This document shows, one piece after another, positions 8,659-16,764 of a stretch of DNA of 64,000 nt. How positions within the stretch are numbered: the first letter of the stretch is position 1; each line of letters starts with the position of its first letter. The stretch comes from Bacillota bacterium (GTDB lineage: Bacteria; Bacillota; UBA4882; UBA8346). The notes beneath the pieces were generated by a model. That model saw only the letters and a program-made list of their open reading frames with translations, did no database searches and was not told the origin of the DNA. The translations under genes were made by a program, and so were the position numbers. Where the stretch lies: contig JAEZCE010000021.1 in NCBI GenBank assembly GCA_023429995.1, positions 1 through 64,000 of the forward strand. The letters run 5' to 3'.

Positions 8659-9258
8659 TCAAAACTCACAATCTTCTATATAACCCTCTTTGACATATCC
8701 AATTAATGTTTGAGCTTCGTTGGATACTTTTCGGATTCCGATTTCATTCATAAACCATTGATCGGGATGGGTAAGGGGATCGATGGCCGGACATAAGGAA
8801 TACTGAATCCATTTGGGCATATAGGTTTTCAAAGCCAGAGAACAGCGCCGAAGATGGTAATAGGTTGACACCACCAGTATCCGCTTTATTTGATGTAATT
8901 TGAATTCCCGGTTCAGTATAAGCAGGGAAGCAAGCACATTTTCAATGGTGTTTAAAGAAAATTGCTCCAGTAAAATATCTTTGGGAGCTACTCCTAATTC
9001 GATAGCGCGTTTTTTCATCATGAGCGCTTCTGAAATATTTTGGTCCTTTACAATTGTGCCTCCGGACAAAAGTACCTTGGGGGCTCTTTTCCCTTGGTAT
9101 AATTCCACAGACTTCGGGACCCGGTATTTTGCCGCCGTTAAACTTCCAAACACGAAAATACAATCGCCATGATGGCCATCGTCTTTAATATTTTCAAAAA
9201 GTAATTGCTGGATTTCCGCATGGGATAAGTTGTTTGGGTCAAGATCGGAGATTAACAT
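8659..9258 (-). CDS. YdcF/DUF218-family protein
   Basis: A 199-residue protein of the YdcF/SanA/ElyC (DUF218) family. Typical elements in order: IFVFGSLTAAKYRVPKSVEL, KVLLSGGTIV, EALMMKKRAIELGVAPKDI, the acidic LEQFSLNTIENV and RILVVSTYYHLRRCSLALK. These make up the nucleotide-binding-like Rossmann core. No signal peptide or membrane anchor is visible, so it is probably cytoplasmic. AAAGGAATC lies upstream of the ATG. It lies 18 bases after a membrane-protein gene, probably in one operon. The substrate is unknown; some relatives affect envelope integrity. Confidence 0.85.
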   Translation of the reverse strand: MLISDLDPNNLSHAEIQQLLFENIKDDGHHGDCIFVFGSLTAAKYRVPKSVELYQGKRAPKVLLSGGTIVKDQNISEALMMKKRAIELGVAPKDILLEQFSLNTIENVLASLLILNREFKLHQIKRILVVSTYYHLRRCSLALKTYMPKWIQYSLCPAIDPLTHPDQWFMNEIGIRKVSNEAQTLIGYVKEGYIEDCEF

Positions 9259-9276
9259 ACTTTGATTCCTTTTGAT

Positions 9277-9765
9277 TTATAGGTTTTCGGTCATAGATGA
9301 CCGGCGTACAAGTATTTTAAGCTCCATACCGAGCCAGATTAGAAGCGCAGGAATCAATGAAAACATTATTTGAAAATCTAAAATCCAACCCCAAATGCTC
9401 ACATCACTACTAACTAGCACATAGAGCGGCCTTGTATAAAAATTAAAACAATAATAAATCAACCACTTCAAGCTTGCAGGAAATGAATTAATATTTACAT
9501 AGATTTGACAGAAAACATATAGACATAGACTTATCACAGCAATTAATGAAACCGATAATAAATTTTTCAAAGGTGAATTTAAATCCTTGATAAATTTTCC
9601 TAATAATAAATAACCAATAATAAAATATAAACTTAGTCCGGTAAAGAACATTAAAGTATCAACAAAAAATCCATATGAAGTAGATATATCAAATGGGTAA
9701 AAGCAAGCAGTAAAAATCCATACAAAAATAAATACTAAAAAAGAAATGAAGTTGTTTTTTATCAA
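9277..9765 (-). CDS. Hypothetical membrane protein
   Basis: A 162-residue, AT-rich gene for a protein with four to five hydrophobic helices (about 7-22, 33-55, 70-90, 97-112 and 128-150). No family is recognised. The TTG start at 9765 has AAAGGCGGG seven bases upstream. It is followed after 18 bases by the YdcF-type gene, which suggests one transcript. Its low GC relative to neighbours may mean acquired DNA. Confidence 0.55.
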   Translation of the reverse strand: MIKNNFISFLVFIFVWIFTACFYPFDISTSYGFFVDTLMFFTGLSLYFIIGYLLLGKFIKDLNSPLKNLLSVSLIAVISLCLYVFCQIYVNINSFPASLKWLIYYCFNFYTRPLYVLVSSDVSIWGWILDFQIMFSLIPALLIWLGMELKILVRRSSMTENL

Positions 9766-9952
9766 TTATAGGCCCGCCTTTCAACTCAGAGCGGCATGGA
9801 AGCCCCTATTGGCCCAAATTAGGCAATGGCACTTAATGTCCATAACGTGCAGAAGTCGTTCGCGCCTAAGTTGGAATCATCTTCAAATTGCCTCCCGGCG
9901 AACCTTTCAGGACTTGACGCGGGCGATTTGGGTCCGAAGCACTGGAATTCCC

Positions 9953-10039
9953 TAGATTTAACATACAATTGGTACTTCAAATCATCCCAAGTCGCATTTT
10001 CGGGCAAATCTTTCTAGCTTCATCTTTTAAAATACTCAT
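9953..10039 (-). pseudogene. Antitoxin gene remnant
   Basis: The minus-strand ATG at 10039 starts MSILKDEARKI; after a shift of frame the text continues LPENATWDDLKYQLYV. That phrase is widespread near the N terminus of small addiction-module antitoxins paired with RelE-type toxins. The rest of the antitoxin (the usual RQKIE helix onward) is missing, and no toxin gene follows. A TATAAT-like box lies just upstream on the minus strand. It is a frameshifted, truncated relic. Confidence 0.65.
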
Positions 10040-10390
10040 TGGTTAATACCCCTTATGATGCTTTCCTCTATTATACCATAGGCCCATAAACTCAACCACG
10101 TAAATGGTTTTTGTCCGTCCGGTAACGAGTAATTTCGTGTGTTATATTTCAGATAGCGTCTTGCGTTCCCGGCGTTCGTCCGGCTTACTTTAATTCCCGA
10201 AGAATTATCCGTTTTCTGCCAGCCTCCAGGACATTTTCCCATCAACTTTTAATATGATGTTAAGGTTAGTATTCCGATAGCTATTGCGCCCCGGAGTTAA
10301 TTGTTGTAAAATAAGATCCAATAAATTCAGGTTGAATGGTAAATAGTGAATCATAGCGATGTTTACTGTTAATTAATGGAGGTTTTGGCG

Positions 10391-11272
10391 ATGGAAACGG
10401 GAACGATAAGTGTTAAGCGCGGTTTGGCCGAGATGCTTAAGGGTGGAGTCATTATGGATGTGACGACTCCGGAGCAAGCGAAGATTGCTGAAGAGGCCGG
10501 TGCGGTGGCGGTTATGGCGCTCGAAAGAGTACCGGCGGATATCCGGGCCGAGGGTGGCGTGGCCAGGATGTCGGACCCTGAAATTATAATCAATATCATG
10601 AACGTGGTCACCATTCCGGTTATGGCCAAAGCCAGAATTGGGCATTTCGTGGAAGCTCAGGTCCTTGAGGCTTTGGAAATCGATTACATCGATGAGAGTG
10701 AAGTGTTGACGCCGGCGGATGATCTTTACCATATCGATAAGCATCAATTTAAGGTGCCTTTCGTTTGTGGCGCCCGTAATCTGGGCGAAGCCTTGCGGCG
10801 GATTGGCGAAGGGGCGGCGATGATTCGGACCAAAGGGGAAGCCGGAACCGGCGATGTGGTTGAGGCTGTGCGCCATATCCGTACGGTGAATGACGATATT
10901 AAAAGGGTCGTTAGCGCTTCAAATGAAGAATTAATGACTATCGCCAAAGATTTGGGCGCGCCTTATGAATTAGTCGCCGAAGTGAAAAAGTTGGGCAGGT
11001 TGCCGGTAGTTAACTTTGCAGCCGGCGGAATCGCCAGTCCGGCCGATGCGGCTCTGATGATGCAACTCGGTTGTGACGGCATCTTTGTGGGTTCGGGTAT
11101 TTTTAAATCCGACAATCCCGCCAAGAGAGCCAAAGCAATTGTTGAAGCAGCGGCCCATTATCAGGATGCCAAGCTGATCGCCGAAGTATCCAAGGGTATC
11201 GGCACCGCCATGAGAGGTATTCATGTTGGAGCGATGAAGGAAGAAGATAAGATCGCCGGACGGGGCTGGTAA
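10391..11272 (+). CDS. pdxS: Pyridoxal 5'-phosphate synthase subunit PdxS
   Basis: A 293-residue (beta/alpha)8 synthase that condenses ribose 5-phosphate, glyceraldehyde 3-phosphate and ammonia into PLP. The two active-site lysines are Lys 80 in MAKARIGH and Lys 148 in IRTKGEAGTG; MALERVPADIR and the phosphate loop GGIASPADAA are present. I chose the ATG at 10391 because GGAGG at 10378-10382 is its ribosome binding site; an ATG at 10376 overlaps that site. Length fits the family. The partner glutaminase follows 21 bases later. Confidence 0.97.
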   Translation: METGTISVKRGLAEMLKGGVIMDVTTPEQAKIAEEAGAVAVMALERVPADIRAEGGVARMSDPEIIINIMNVVTIPVMAKARIGHFVEAQVLEALEIDYIDESEVLTPADDLYHIDKHQFKVPFVCGARNLGEALRRIGEGAAMIRTKGEAGTGDVVEAVRHIRTVNDDIKRVVSASNEELMTIAKDLGAPYELVAEVKKLGRLPVVNFAAGGIASPADAALMMQLGCDGIFVGSGIFKSDNPAKRAKAIVEAAAHYQDAKLIAEVSKGIGTAMRGIHVGAMKEEDKIAGRGW

Positions 11273-11293
11273 AATCTCAGAGAAGGTGTCAGC

Positions 11294-11863
11294 ATGAAAA
11301 TAGGAGTATTAGCACTGCAAGGAGCGGTGAGGGAACATGCCAATTCACTGCGAAGCTGCGGAGTTGAGCCGGTTTTAGTCCTTTATCCGCAGCAACTCTC
11401 CGAAATTCAGGGCCTCATCATACCGGGCGGCGAAAGCACGACGGTCGGGAAATTACTGATAAAGTATGAAATGTTGGAACCCCTTGCCGAACTTGGACGG
11501 AAGGGATTGCCGATATTTGGGACATGTACCGGCTTGATTTTGCTGGCCAAGGAGATTATCGGCAGTGCTCAGCCAAGACTCGCCCTGATGGATATTGAGG
11601 TGGAACGGAATGCTTTTGGGAGGCAAATCTCCAGTTTCGAAGGAGATATTCCCATACCGGAGTTGGGGCAGGAGCCCTTTCATGCCGTTTTTATCCGGGC
11701 GCCTTATATTACCAAAGTGGGGCAGGGCGTACAAATCTTGGCCCGCTTGGACGAGAAAATATTGTTCGCCCGAGAGAGAAATCTTCTGGCTGCGGCGTTT
11801 CATCCGGAACTGACAAAAGATCTGCGGATTCATCAGTATTTTATGGAGATGTGTAAAGGATAG
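11294..11863 (+). CDS. pdxT: Pyridoxal 5'-phosphate synthase glutaminase PdxT
   Basis: A 189-residue class I glutamine amidotransferase that supplies ammonia to PdxS. The triad is visible: Cys 78 in GTCTGLILLA, His 170 and Glu 172 in AAFHPEL. GLIIPGGEST at 40-49 is the family oxyanion region. AGAAGG lies before the ATG. It forms one operon with pdxS. Confidence 0.97.
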   Translation: MKIGVLALQGAVREHANSLRSCGVEPVLVLYPQQLSEIQGLIIPGGESTTVGKLLIKYEMLEPLAELGRKGLPIFGTCTGLILLAKEIIGSAQPRLALMDIEVERNAFGRQISSFEGDIPIPELGQEPFHAVFIRAPYITKVGQGVQILARLDEKILFARERNLLAAAFHPELTKDLRIHQYFMEMCKG

Positions 11864-11885
11864 AGCAACCGTTGTATCGCTAAAT

Positions 11886-12000
11886 GGGCTGTTGCAAAAG
11901 ATATTTAATGGATAGAGATATACAATATATTGGCAAGGGGTCATGATTTGGATCAATATATTGTATATCTCATCTTTTTTTAATTATTTTGCAACAGCCC
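11886..12000. repeat. Hairpin-forming MITE-like element
   Basis: A 115-bp near-palindrome. Ends are GGGCTGTTGCAAAA and TTTTGCAACAGCCC (14-bp perfect terminal inverted repeats), and an inner 18-bp perfect pair, GAGATATACAATATATTG and its complement, surrounds a 21-base loop. It has no coding frame. The ends look like insertion-sequence termini, so this is probably a miniature non-autonomous element. It may also end pdxST transcription. No clear target-site duplication is seen. Confidence 0.8.
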
Positions 12001-12081
12001 TTTTGTTTTATGTTTTAGGAATTGAGCTATTAAAGGACGTAAATTAAACTCCGGCTCTGTTTAAATGATGGAGAGTAACTT

Positions 12082-12111
12082 TTGATGTTATTGACGAATG
12101 GATGACATCAA
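12082..12111. promoter_or_regulatory. Candidate operator of the ROK regulator
   Basis: A perfect 7-bp inverted repeat, TTGATGT (12082-12088) and ACATCAA (12105-12111), with 16 bases between, brackets the -35 box of the putative promoter upstream of the ROK gene. The position suits autorepression. This is inferred from symmetry only. Confidence 0.4.
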
Positions 12112-12120
12112 TGTTACAAT
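12091..12120 (+). promoter_or_regulatory. Sigma-A-type promoter of the ROK/amino-sugar operon
   Basis: TTGACG at 12091-12096 and TACAAT at 12115-12120 are separated by 18 bases, 44 bases before the ROK start codon. Confidence 0.55.
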
Positions 12121-12164
12121 GAAATCAGTAATTTTCACACAGAAATAAAGTAGGAGAGATTTTA

Positions 12165-13343
12165 ATGCGTACTCAAAAAATGGGTCTGAATAGCACCCAT
12201 TTAATTCGTTCGTTTAATGCGGTTTCTGTCCTACAGACTTTATACCGGGAGGGAAGTGTATCCCGGGCGCACTTGACGGAAGTGACGAAAATGAGTCCGG
12301 CGACCATAACCCGGATTATCGCAGAACTTATTGAACAGCGGGTGATCATTGAAGAACGGATTGGTGAGTCCAACGGCGGTAGGCGGCCCATCATTCTGCG
12401 TTTGAATTATGATCAACTCTTCGTGGTGGGAGTCCAGATCCTCAGAGACCGGGTGGCTCTGGCAATTTCCGATATTAAAGGAAAAATGATAGTTAAGAAG
12501 GTATTCCAGCAATATTCTCTGGAACCGGACTCATTGTTCAATGAAATTTCCGTAGAGCTGGAATCGCTTTTGAAAAACGCCCGGATTGATAAGGAATACC
12601 TATTGGGAGTGGGCATTGCCATTGCCGGGATAGTGGACAGTGAAAACGGTATTCTGCTGCGATCGGTCAACCTGGGGTGGCGTGAGGTAGAAGTCGCCGC
12701 GAAATTGGAAAAGTTGCTGAATATTCCGGTTTTCGTGGAAAATGACGCCAACGCTGCCGCCCTTGCCGAAATGTGGTTTGGAGGAGCCAGGGAAATCTCT
12801 AGTATGATGTATATTCAGACAACTTCCGGGGTTGGCTCCGGGATAATCTATGATCGCCGCTTGCTTACGGGCAGCCGGGGGATGGCGGGGGAAATCGGGC
12901 ATATCCCCCTGTTTGCCAATGGACAATTGTGCCGGTGCGGACAGCGGGGATGCCTGGAAACTTATCTTTATCTCCCCGACGTAATGCGCCGTTATACGGA
13001 AAGAACCGGTACTGTGCTTGAGAACGGCAGCACCATATTTAAAGCGGCCTCAAACGGAGACATGGTTGCCCAATTAATGATTGCCGAAGCGATTGAAGCT
13101 TTGTCGGTATCCATTTCCTGGGCAGAGGTCATCTTGGATTTGGAGATGGTTATCATCGGGGGGGTTTGGGGGGGCATCGACGACTTTTATTTGGGCCAAA
13201 TCAAGTCCAGGCTGCATGGGGTGTTGGAACGGGGTGGAATCACTAAATCCGTAATCATTAAAGGTTCTGAACTGGGCGAAGACTCTGATTTATTAGGAGC
13301 GGTGGGCCTTGTCACCAACGAGTGGTTTACCCCGCCGATTTGA
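12165..13343 (+). CDS. ROK-family transcriptional regulator (NagC/XylR type)
   Basis: A 392-residue repressor-type ROK protein. A MarR-like winged helix-turn-helix (about 18-70: SRAHLTEVTKMSPATITRII) is followed by an ASKHA sugar-binding domain. ENDANAAAL (192-200) and the structural zinc site His 246 with CRCGQRGC (Cys 256, 258, 263) are intact. TAGGAGAG precedes the ATG. It heads the importer and amino-sugar genes, so it probably senses an amino sugar or its phosphate and represses the operon, as NagC does. The exact ligand is unknown. Confidence 0.93.
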   Translation: MRTQKMGLNSTHLIRSFNAVSVLQTLYREGSVSRAHLTEVTKMSPATITRIIAELIEQRVIIEERIGESNGGRRPIILRLNYDQLFVVGVQILRDRVALAISDIKGKMIVKKVFQQYSLEPDSLFNEISVELESLLKNARIDKEYLLGVGIAIAGIVDSENGILLRSVNLGWREVEVAAKLEKLLNIPVFVENDANAAALAEMWFGGAREISSMMYIQTTSGVGSGIIYDRRLLTGSRGMAGEIGHIPLFANGQLCRCGQRGCLETYLYLPDVMRRYTERTGTVLENGSTIFKAASNGDMVAQLMIAEAIEALSVSISWAEVILDLEMVIIGGVWGGIDDFYLGQIKSRLHGVLERGGITKSVIIKGSELGEDSDLLGAVGLVTNEWFTPPI

Positions 13344-13482
13344 AAGTTTTGAGATTTCTACTTAATTTCATATTGAAAAAATCTATGGAACGTATTCCCG
13401 AAATAACGGATCAAGGGGGTGGAAATCGCCGCGAATTGGACTCCTGGTAGCAAAACAAAGAGATTTAAAGGAGGAATGATTG

Positions 13483-14793
13483 GTGAGAAAGAGATTGTAC
13501 CTCGGGGCTGTTTTATTACTGGCGATGGTTTTCAGCGGAAGTAACATTTTTGCCGAAGATGTTGTAAACCTTAGAGTTTACAATTATTTAGACATGTCAA
13601 GCGCTGCCGCGCAGATTGAATTGGACCAAATCTGGGGGGCTTTCCAGAAAGCCAATCCCAATATTAAAATTGATTTGGAAAACCAATTCAACGAACCGTT
13701 TCATCAAAAACTTCAAGGATATATTGCTGCCGGGCAATTGCCGGATGTTATTTATATGTGGCCGGGCGGCAGATCGACATCCATCCATACCCAGCATTTG
13801 GTCAAAGATTTACGGCCGTTTTTAGGAAAAACAGCCAATGAATTTAACCCGGCGGCGCTTGCGCCTCAGGCTGGAGGATATTTGGGAGAGATTCCGATCT
13901 GCGTAACCGCAACCAACGTCCTTTATGTCAATAAAAAAATGTTGTCGGATATGGGATTGTCCATCCCCAAGACTTATGGCGATCTGAAAAACATTGCTAA
14001 GAAAATGAAAGCCGCAGGCAAAAGTACAATTTTAATGGGTTCTCAAGATTCCTGGGTGCCTCAATCCTGCATTTTCAGTATGATTGCCGGCCGGCTTTGC
14101 GGCAATGAGTATATGGCTAAAATCATTCAAGGGGATGCCAAGTTTACCGATGCCCCATTCGTAAAGTCATTGAAATTCTTTGATCAACTCTTTAAAGATG
14201 GGGTTCTCGATAAGAAAAATCTCCAAACTTCATACGGGGACGTTAACGGTTTATGGGTCTCCGGCAAAGCGCCCTTTATGATTGATGGCGACTGGAAAGT
14301 CGGGAATTTCCTGACCGATCCCAGCACGAAACAGGCGCTCATTCCTGTTAAAGAACAATCCAACTATGTTATGACTTTGTTCCCCAGTATTCCCGGTGAA
14401 ATTGTCCATCGCTCCACATCTGTGGCGGCAGGCACCGGATTTGGAATGAGCGCGAAGATTCCTGCCGGTTCCGCCAAGGAGAAAGCGGCCTGGAAACTCA
14501 TCTCTTATCTGGTCAGCCCGGGCGTGGAAAAAATCCGTTTGGAAACCGGGATGGCTTTCCCGGATCGCAAAGGTGTTACCAGTGATAAATTGGAGCCTTT
14601 TGCCAAAGAAAGAGCGCGTTTTTCCTCCAGCTCGTATAATGCGACTTGGGTGTTGGATGATAAACTGGATGCCAGTATCGTAACTCCGCTAAACAATGGC
14701 CTCCAAGAGATTGGGCTGGGTATTTCCACTCCGGAACAAGTGGCTGCAGTGACTCAAAAGGCCTATGACGCTTGGAAGACGTCTCAAAAGTGA
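13483..14793 (+). CDS. Sugar ABC transporter substrate-binding protein
   Basis: A 436-residue extracellular solute-binding protein, family 1. A signal peptide covers about residues 1-24 (ends NIFAED) with no lipobox Cys, which is unusual for a monoderm Gram-positive, where such proteins are usually lipoproteins. Typical features are the QFNEPFHQKLQ segment, GQLPDVIYMWPGG, and a C-terminal PEQVAAVTQKAYDAW. AAAGGAGG precedes a TTG (13480) and a GTG (13483); I prefer GTG. It captures the oligosaccharide for the two permeases downstream. Context favours an N-acetylglucosamine oligosaccharide or muropeptide sugar. Confidence 0.9.
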   Translation: MRKRLYLGAVLLLAMVFSGSNIFAEDVVNLRVYNYLDMSSAAAQIELDQIWGAFQKANPNIKIDLENQFNEPFHQKLQGYIAAGQLPDVIYMWPGGRSTSIHTQHLVKDLRPFLGKTANEFNPAALAPQAGGYLGEIPICVTATNVLYVNKKMLSDMGLSIPKTYGDLKNIAKKMKAAGKSTILMGSQDSWVPQSCIFSMIAGRLCGNEYMAKIIQGDAKFTDAPFVKSLKFFDQLFKDGVLDKKNLQTSYGDVNGLWVSGKAPFMIDGDWKVGNFLTDPSTKQALIPVKEQSNYVMTLFPSIPGEIVHRSTSVAAGTGFGMSAKIPAGSAKEKAAWKLISYLVSPGVEKIRLETGMAFPDRKGVTSDKLEPFAKERARFSSSSYNATWVLDDKLDASIVTPLNNGLQEIGLGISTPEQVAAVTQKAYDAWKTSQK

Positions 14794-14834
14794 TTTCGAC
14801 GGATTTGAAAGTGCTTTCCGGGGGAAAACAGTAA

Positions 14835-14896
14835 TTTAAAACCCTAGTCACACATGACAGCCCTTCAAACGGGCTGTCATGCGAATGGGTTTTAAA
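14835..14896 (+). terminator. Stem-loop between binding protein and permeases
   Basis: An inner perfect 11-bp stem, CATGACAGCCC / GGGCTGTCATG (14853-14881), sits inside an outer 10-bp pair TTTAAAACCC / GGGTTTTAAA. No run of T follows, so it is more likely an RNA stabiliser or partial terminator giving more binding protein than permease, as in many sugar operons, than a full terminator. Confidence 0.7.
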
Positions 14897-14909
14897 AGCG
14901 GAGGTAATC

Positions 14910-15857
14910 ATGGCGAAGGAAGAAATGCTTCTTGTTCAGGGAAATCTCAGGAATCGTCCCCGGAAAAAATGGTGGACCGAGGAACTGCGCGCTTACCTTA
15001 TTCTGGTTTTGCCGGCTGTGCTGATCTATTATGCGGTAATGGCTTTCCCGTTTTTATATTCCTTGGCGCTTAGTTTGACCAACTATACTTCGGGAGAATT
15101 AACAGCCGGAAATATCCACTTTATCGGATTCAAGCATTATTTGGAAATGTTTGCGGATCCTTATTTTTGGATTTCACTGAAGAATAATTTTTATATCATT
15201 ATCATTTCGGTATTTGGCCAAATACCGATCGGTTTCATTTTGGCCTATATTTTACACCGGAAACACGTGAAAATGGCCGGTTTCTTTCAGTCGATGATTT
15301 ATTTACCGACCATTATTTCAACGATTGTCGTTGGAATCCTCTGGCAATCTTTTTTCTCTCCTTACGGTAGCTTCACCGAAATCATTCAACAGCTGATTCC
15401 GGGATGGGAAAACAATCTGTCCATTGATCCTCAAACTGCAATGGTCCCGGTTCTTCTGGCTATTTTGTGGATGTATACCGGGAATTATTTAATTATTTTC
15501 CTGGCCCAACTCCAGAAGATTGATCCGGAAGTCTTAGAAGCATCCAAGATCGACGGCGCATCGGAAGGGAAGATATTACGGTATATCATATTGCCCGCCC
15601 TTTCGGGTGTTGTGGTTACCTGTATTATTTTAGCCATTTCAGGGTCCTTGAATAGCTTTGGACTCATTTTCGCCATGACCCAGGGCAATCCGGCCCGCCG
15701 GACCTCCGTATTGTCGCTCTATATGTATGATAACGCATTTCGGGGCGCTCCCGATTATGGTTTGGCCAATGCGATATCCATCTTCATGGTGGTGGTTAGT
15801 TTTGCTTTGGTCATACTTACCAAGGCGCTGGAGAAACGGTTTGGAGGGAAAGATTGA
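14910..15857 (+). CDS. Sugar ABC transporter permease (MalF/UgpA type)
   Basis: A 315-residue inner-membrane permease with six predicted helices after a charged N terminus. The cytoplasmic EAA loop that docks on the ATPase reads EASKIDGASEGKILRYIILP (about 210-229). It overlaps the second permease by four bases. GGAGGTAATC precedes the ATG. No ATPase gene lies in the operon; the MsmX/UgpC-type ATPase at 47.0 kb is the likely partner. Confidence 0.93.
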   Translation: MAKEEMLLVQGNLRNRPRKKWWTEELRAYLILVLPAVLIYYAVMAFPFLYSLALSLTNYTSGELTAGNIHFIGFKHYLEMFADPYFWISLKNNFYIIIISVFGQIPIGFILAYILHRKHVKMAGFFQSMIYLPTIISTIVVGILWQSFFSPYGSFTEIIQQLIPGWENNLSIDPQTAMVPVLLAILWMYTGNYLIIFLAQLQKIDPEVLEASKIDGASEGKILRYIILPALSGVVVTCIILAISGSLNSFGLIFAMTQGNPARRTSVLSLYMYDNAFRGAPDYGLANAISIFMVVVSFALVILTKALEKRFGGKD

Positions 15858-16717
15858 TGAAAAAGAAACCCGGTGGCAATCATAAGGTTGATAATGATCT
15901 GAGTGGCATCGCCCATGGTTTGATATATTTCGTCCTGGTAATATTCACGGTCCTGACAATTTATCCTCTTTTCTGGCTGCTGCTGAGTTCATTGAAAACG
16001 ACCCAAGAGTTTCAGTTGAATAAATTAGGCCTGCCGATTCACTGGACGATTATCAATTACCCGATAGCATGGAGAATCGGGAATTTTGGAATGTTGTTTA
16101 TCAATAGCTTATTTTATACGATCGGGTCGACTTTGGCGGTTGTTTTATTATCACTATCCGCCGGATTCGCCTTTGCCAAGATTAAGTTCAAGGCGACCTC
16201 TTTTTTGCACGGCAGTTTTGTGATCGGTATTTTATTGACCATTCAGTCTTTAATGATTCCTCTTTTTTTGGTGGCCAGTTTGTTGCATTTAACGGACACC
16301 CGCTTGGGAGTAATCATTCCTTACATCGGGATGGGTTTGCCGTTGGGAATTTACTTGTGTACGGAATATATCAAAAGTATCCCGGATGCGGTGATTGAAT
16401 CGGCCCGGATGGAAGGCGCGGGTTATTTGAAGGTTTTCTCATCCATTATTATACCGATGGCCCGGCCGGCTGTTATCACACTGGCAATATTGAATATCGC
16501 CTGCGTTTGGAATGAGTTTATGCTGATTAATATGCTGGTATCCAAAGATACCTTGCGCTCCCTGCCGGTAGGAATTTTTAGATTTTCCGGGGCTCTGGCT
16601 TCCGACTATGGTAAACAATTTGCAGCTTTAATGATTGGACTAATTCCGATGTTGATTTTCTATTTGGGTTTCCGAAAGCAACTTACCGAAGGCGTTTCCG
16701 CCGGAGCCGTCAAGTAA
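15854..16717 (+). CDS. Sugar ABC transporter permease (MalG/UgpE type)
   Basis: A 287-residue inner-membrane permease with six predicted helices. The EAA loop ESARMEGAGYLKVFSSIIIP (about 179-198) is canonical. The ATG overlaps the stop of the first permease (ATGA), so translation is probably coupled. Together with the binding protein it forms a carbohydrate uptake (CUT1) importer. Confidence 0.93.
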   Translation: MMKKKPGGNHKVDNDLSGIAHGLIYFVLVIFTVLTIYPLFWLLLSSLKTTQEFQLNKLGLPIHWTIINYPIAWRIGNFGMLFINSLFYTIGSTLAVVLLSLSAGFAFAKIKFKATSFLHGSFVIGILLTIQSLMIPLFLVASLLHLTDTRLGVIIPYIGMGLPLGIYLCTEYIKSIPDAVIESARMEGAGYLKVFSSIIIPMARPAVITLAILNIACVWNEFMLINMLVSKDTLRSLPVGIFRFSGALASDYGKQFAALMIGLIPMLIFYLGFRKQLTEGVSAGAVK

Positions 16718-16764
16718 GTGAATGTATGTAAGTCGAATGCGACGATAAAAGGAGTTATTCCTCG

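Noticed and set aside
8341..8706. 121-codon plus-strand frame
   Set aside because: No ribosome binding site, no family match, and it overlaps the YdcF-type gene on the other strand.
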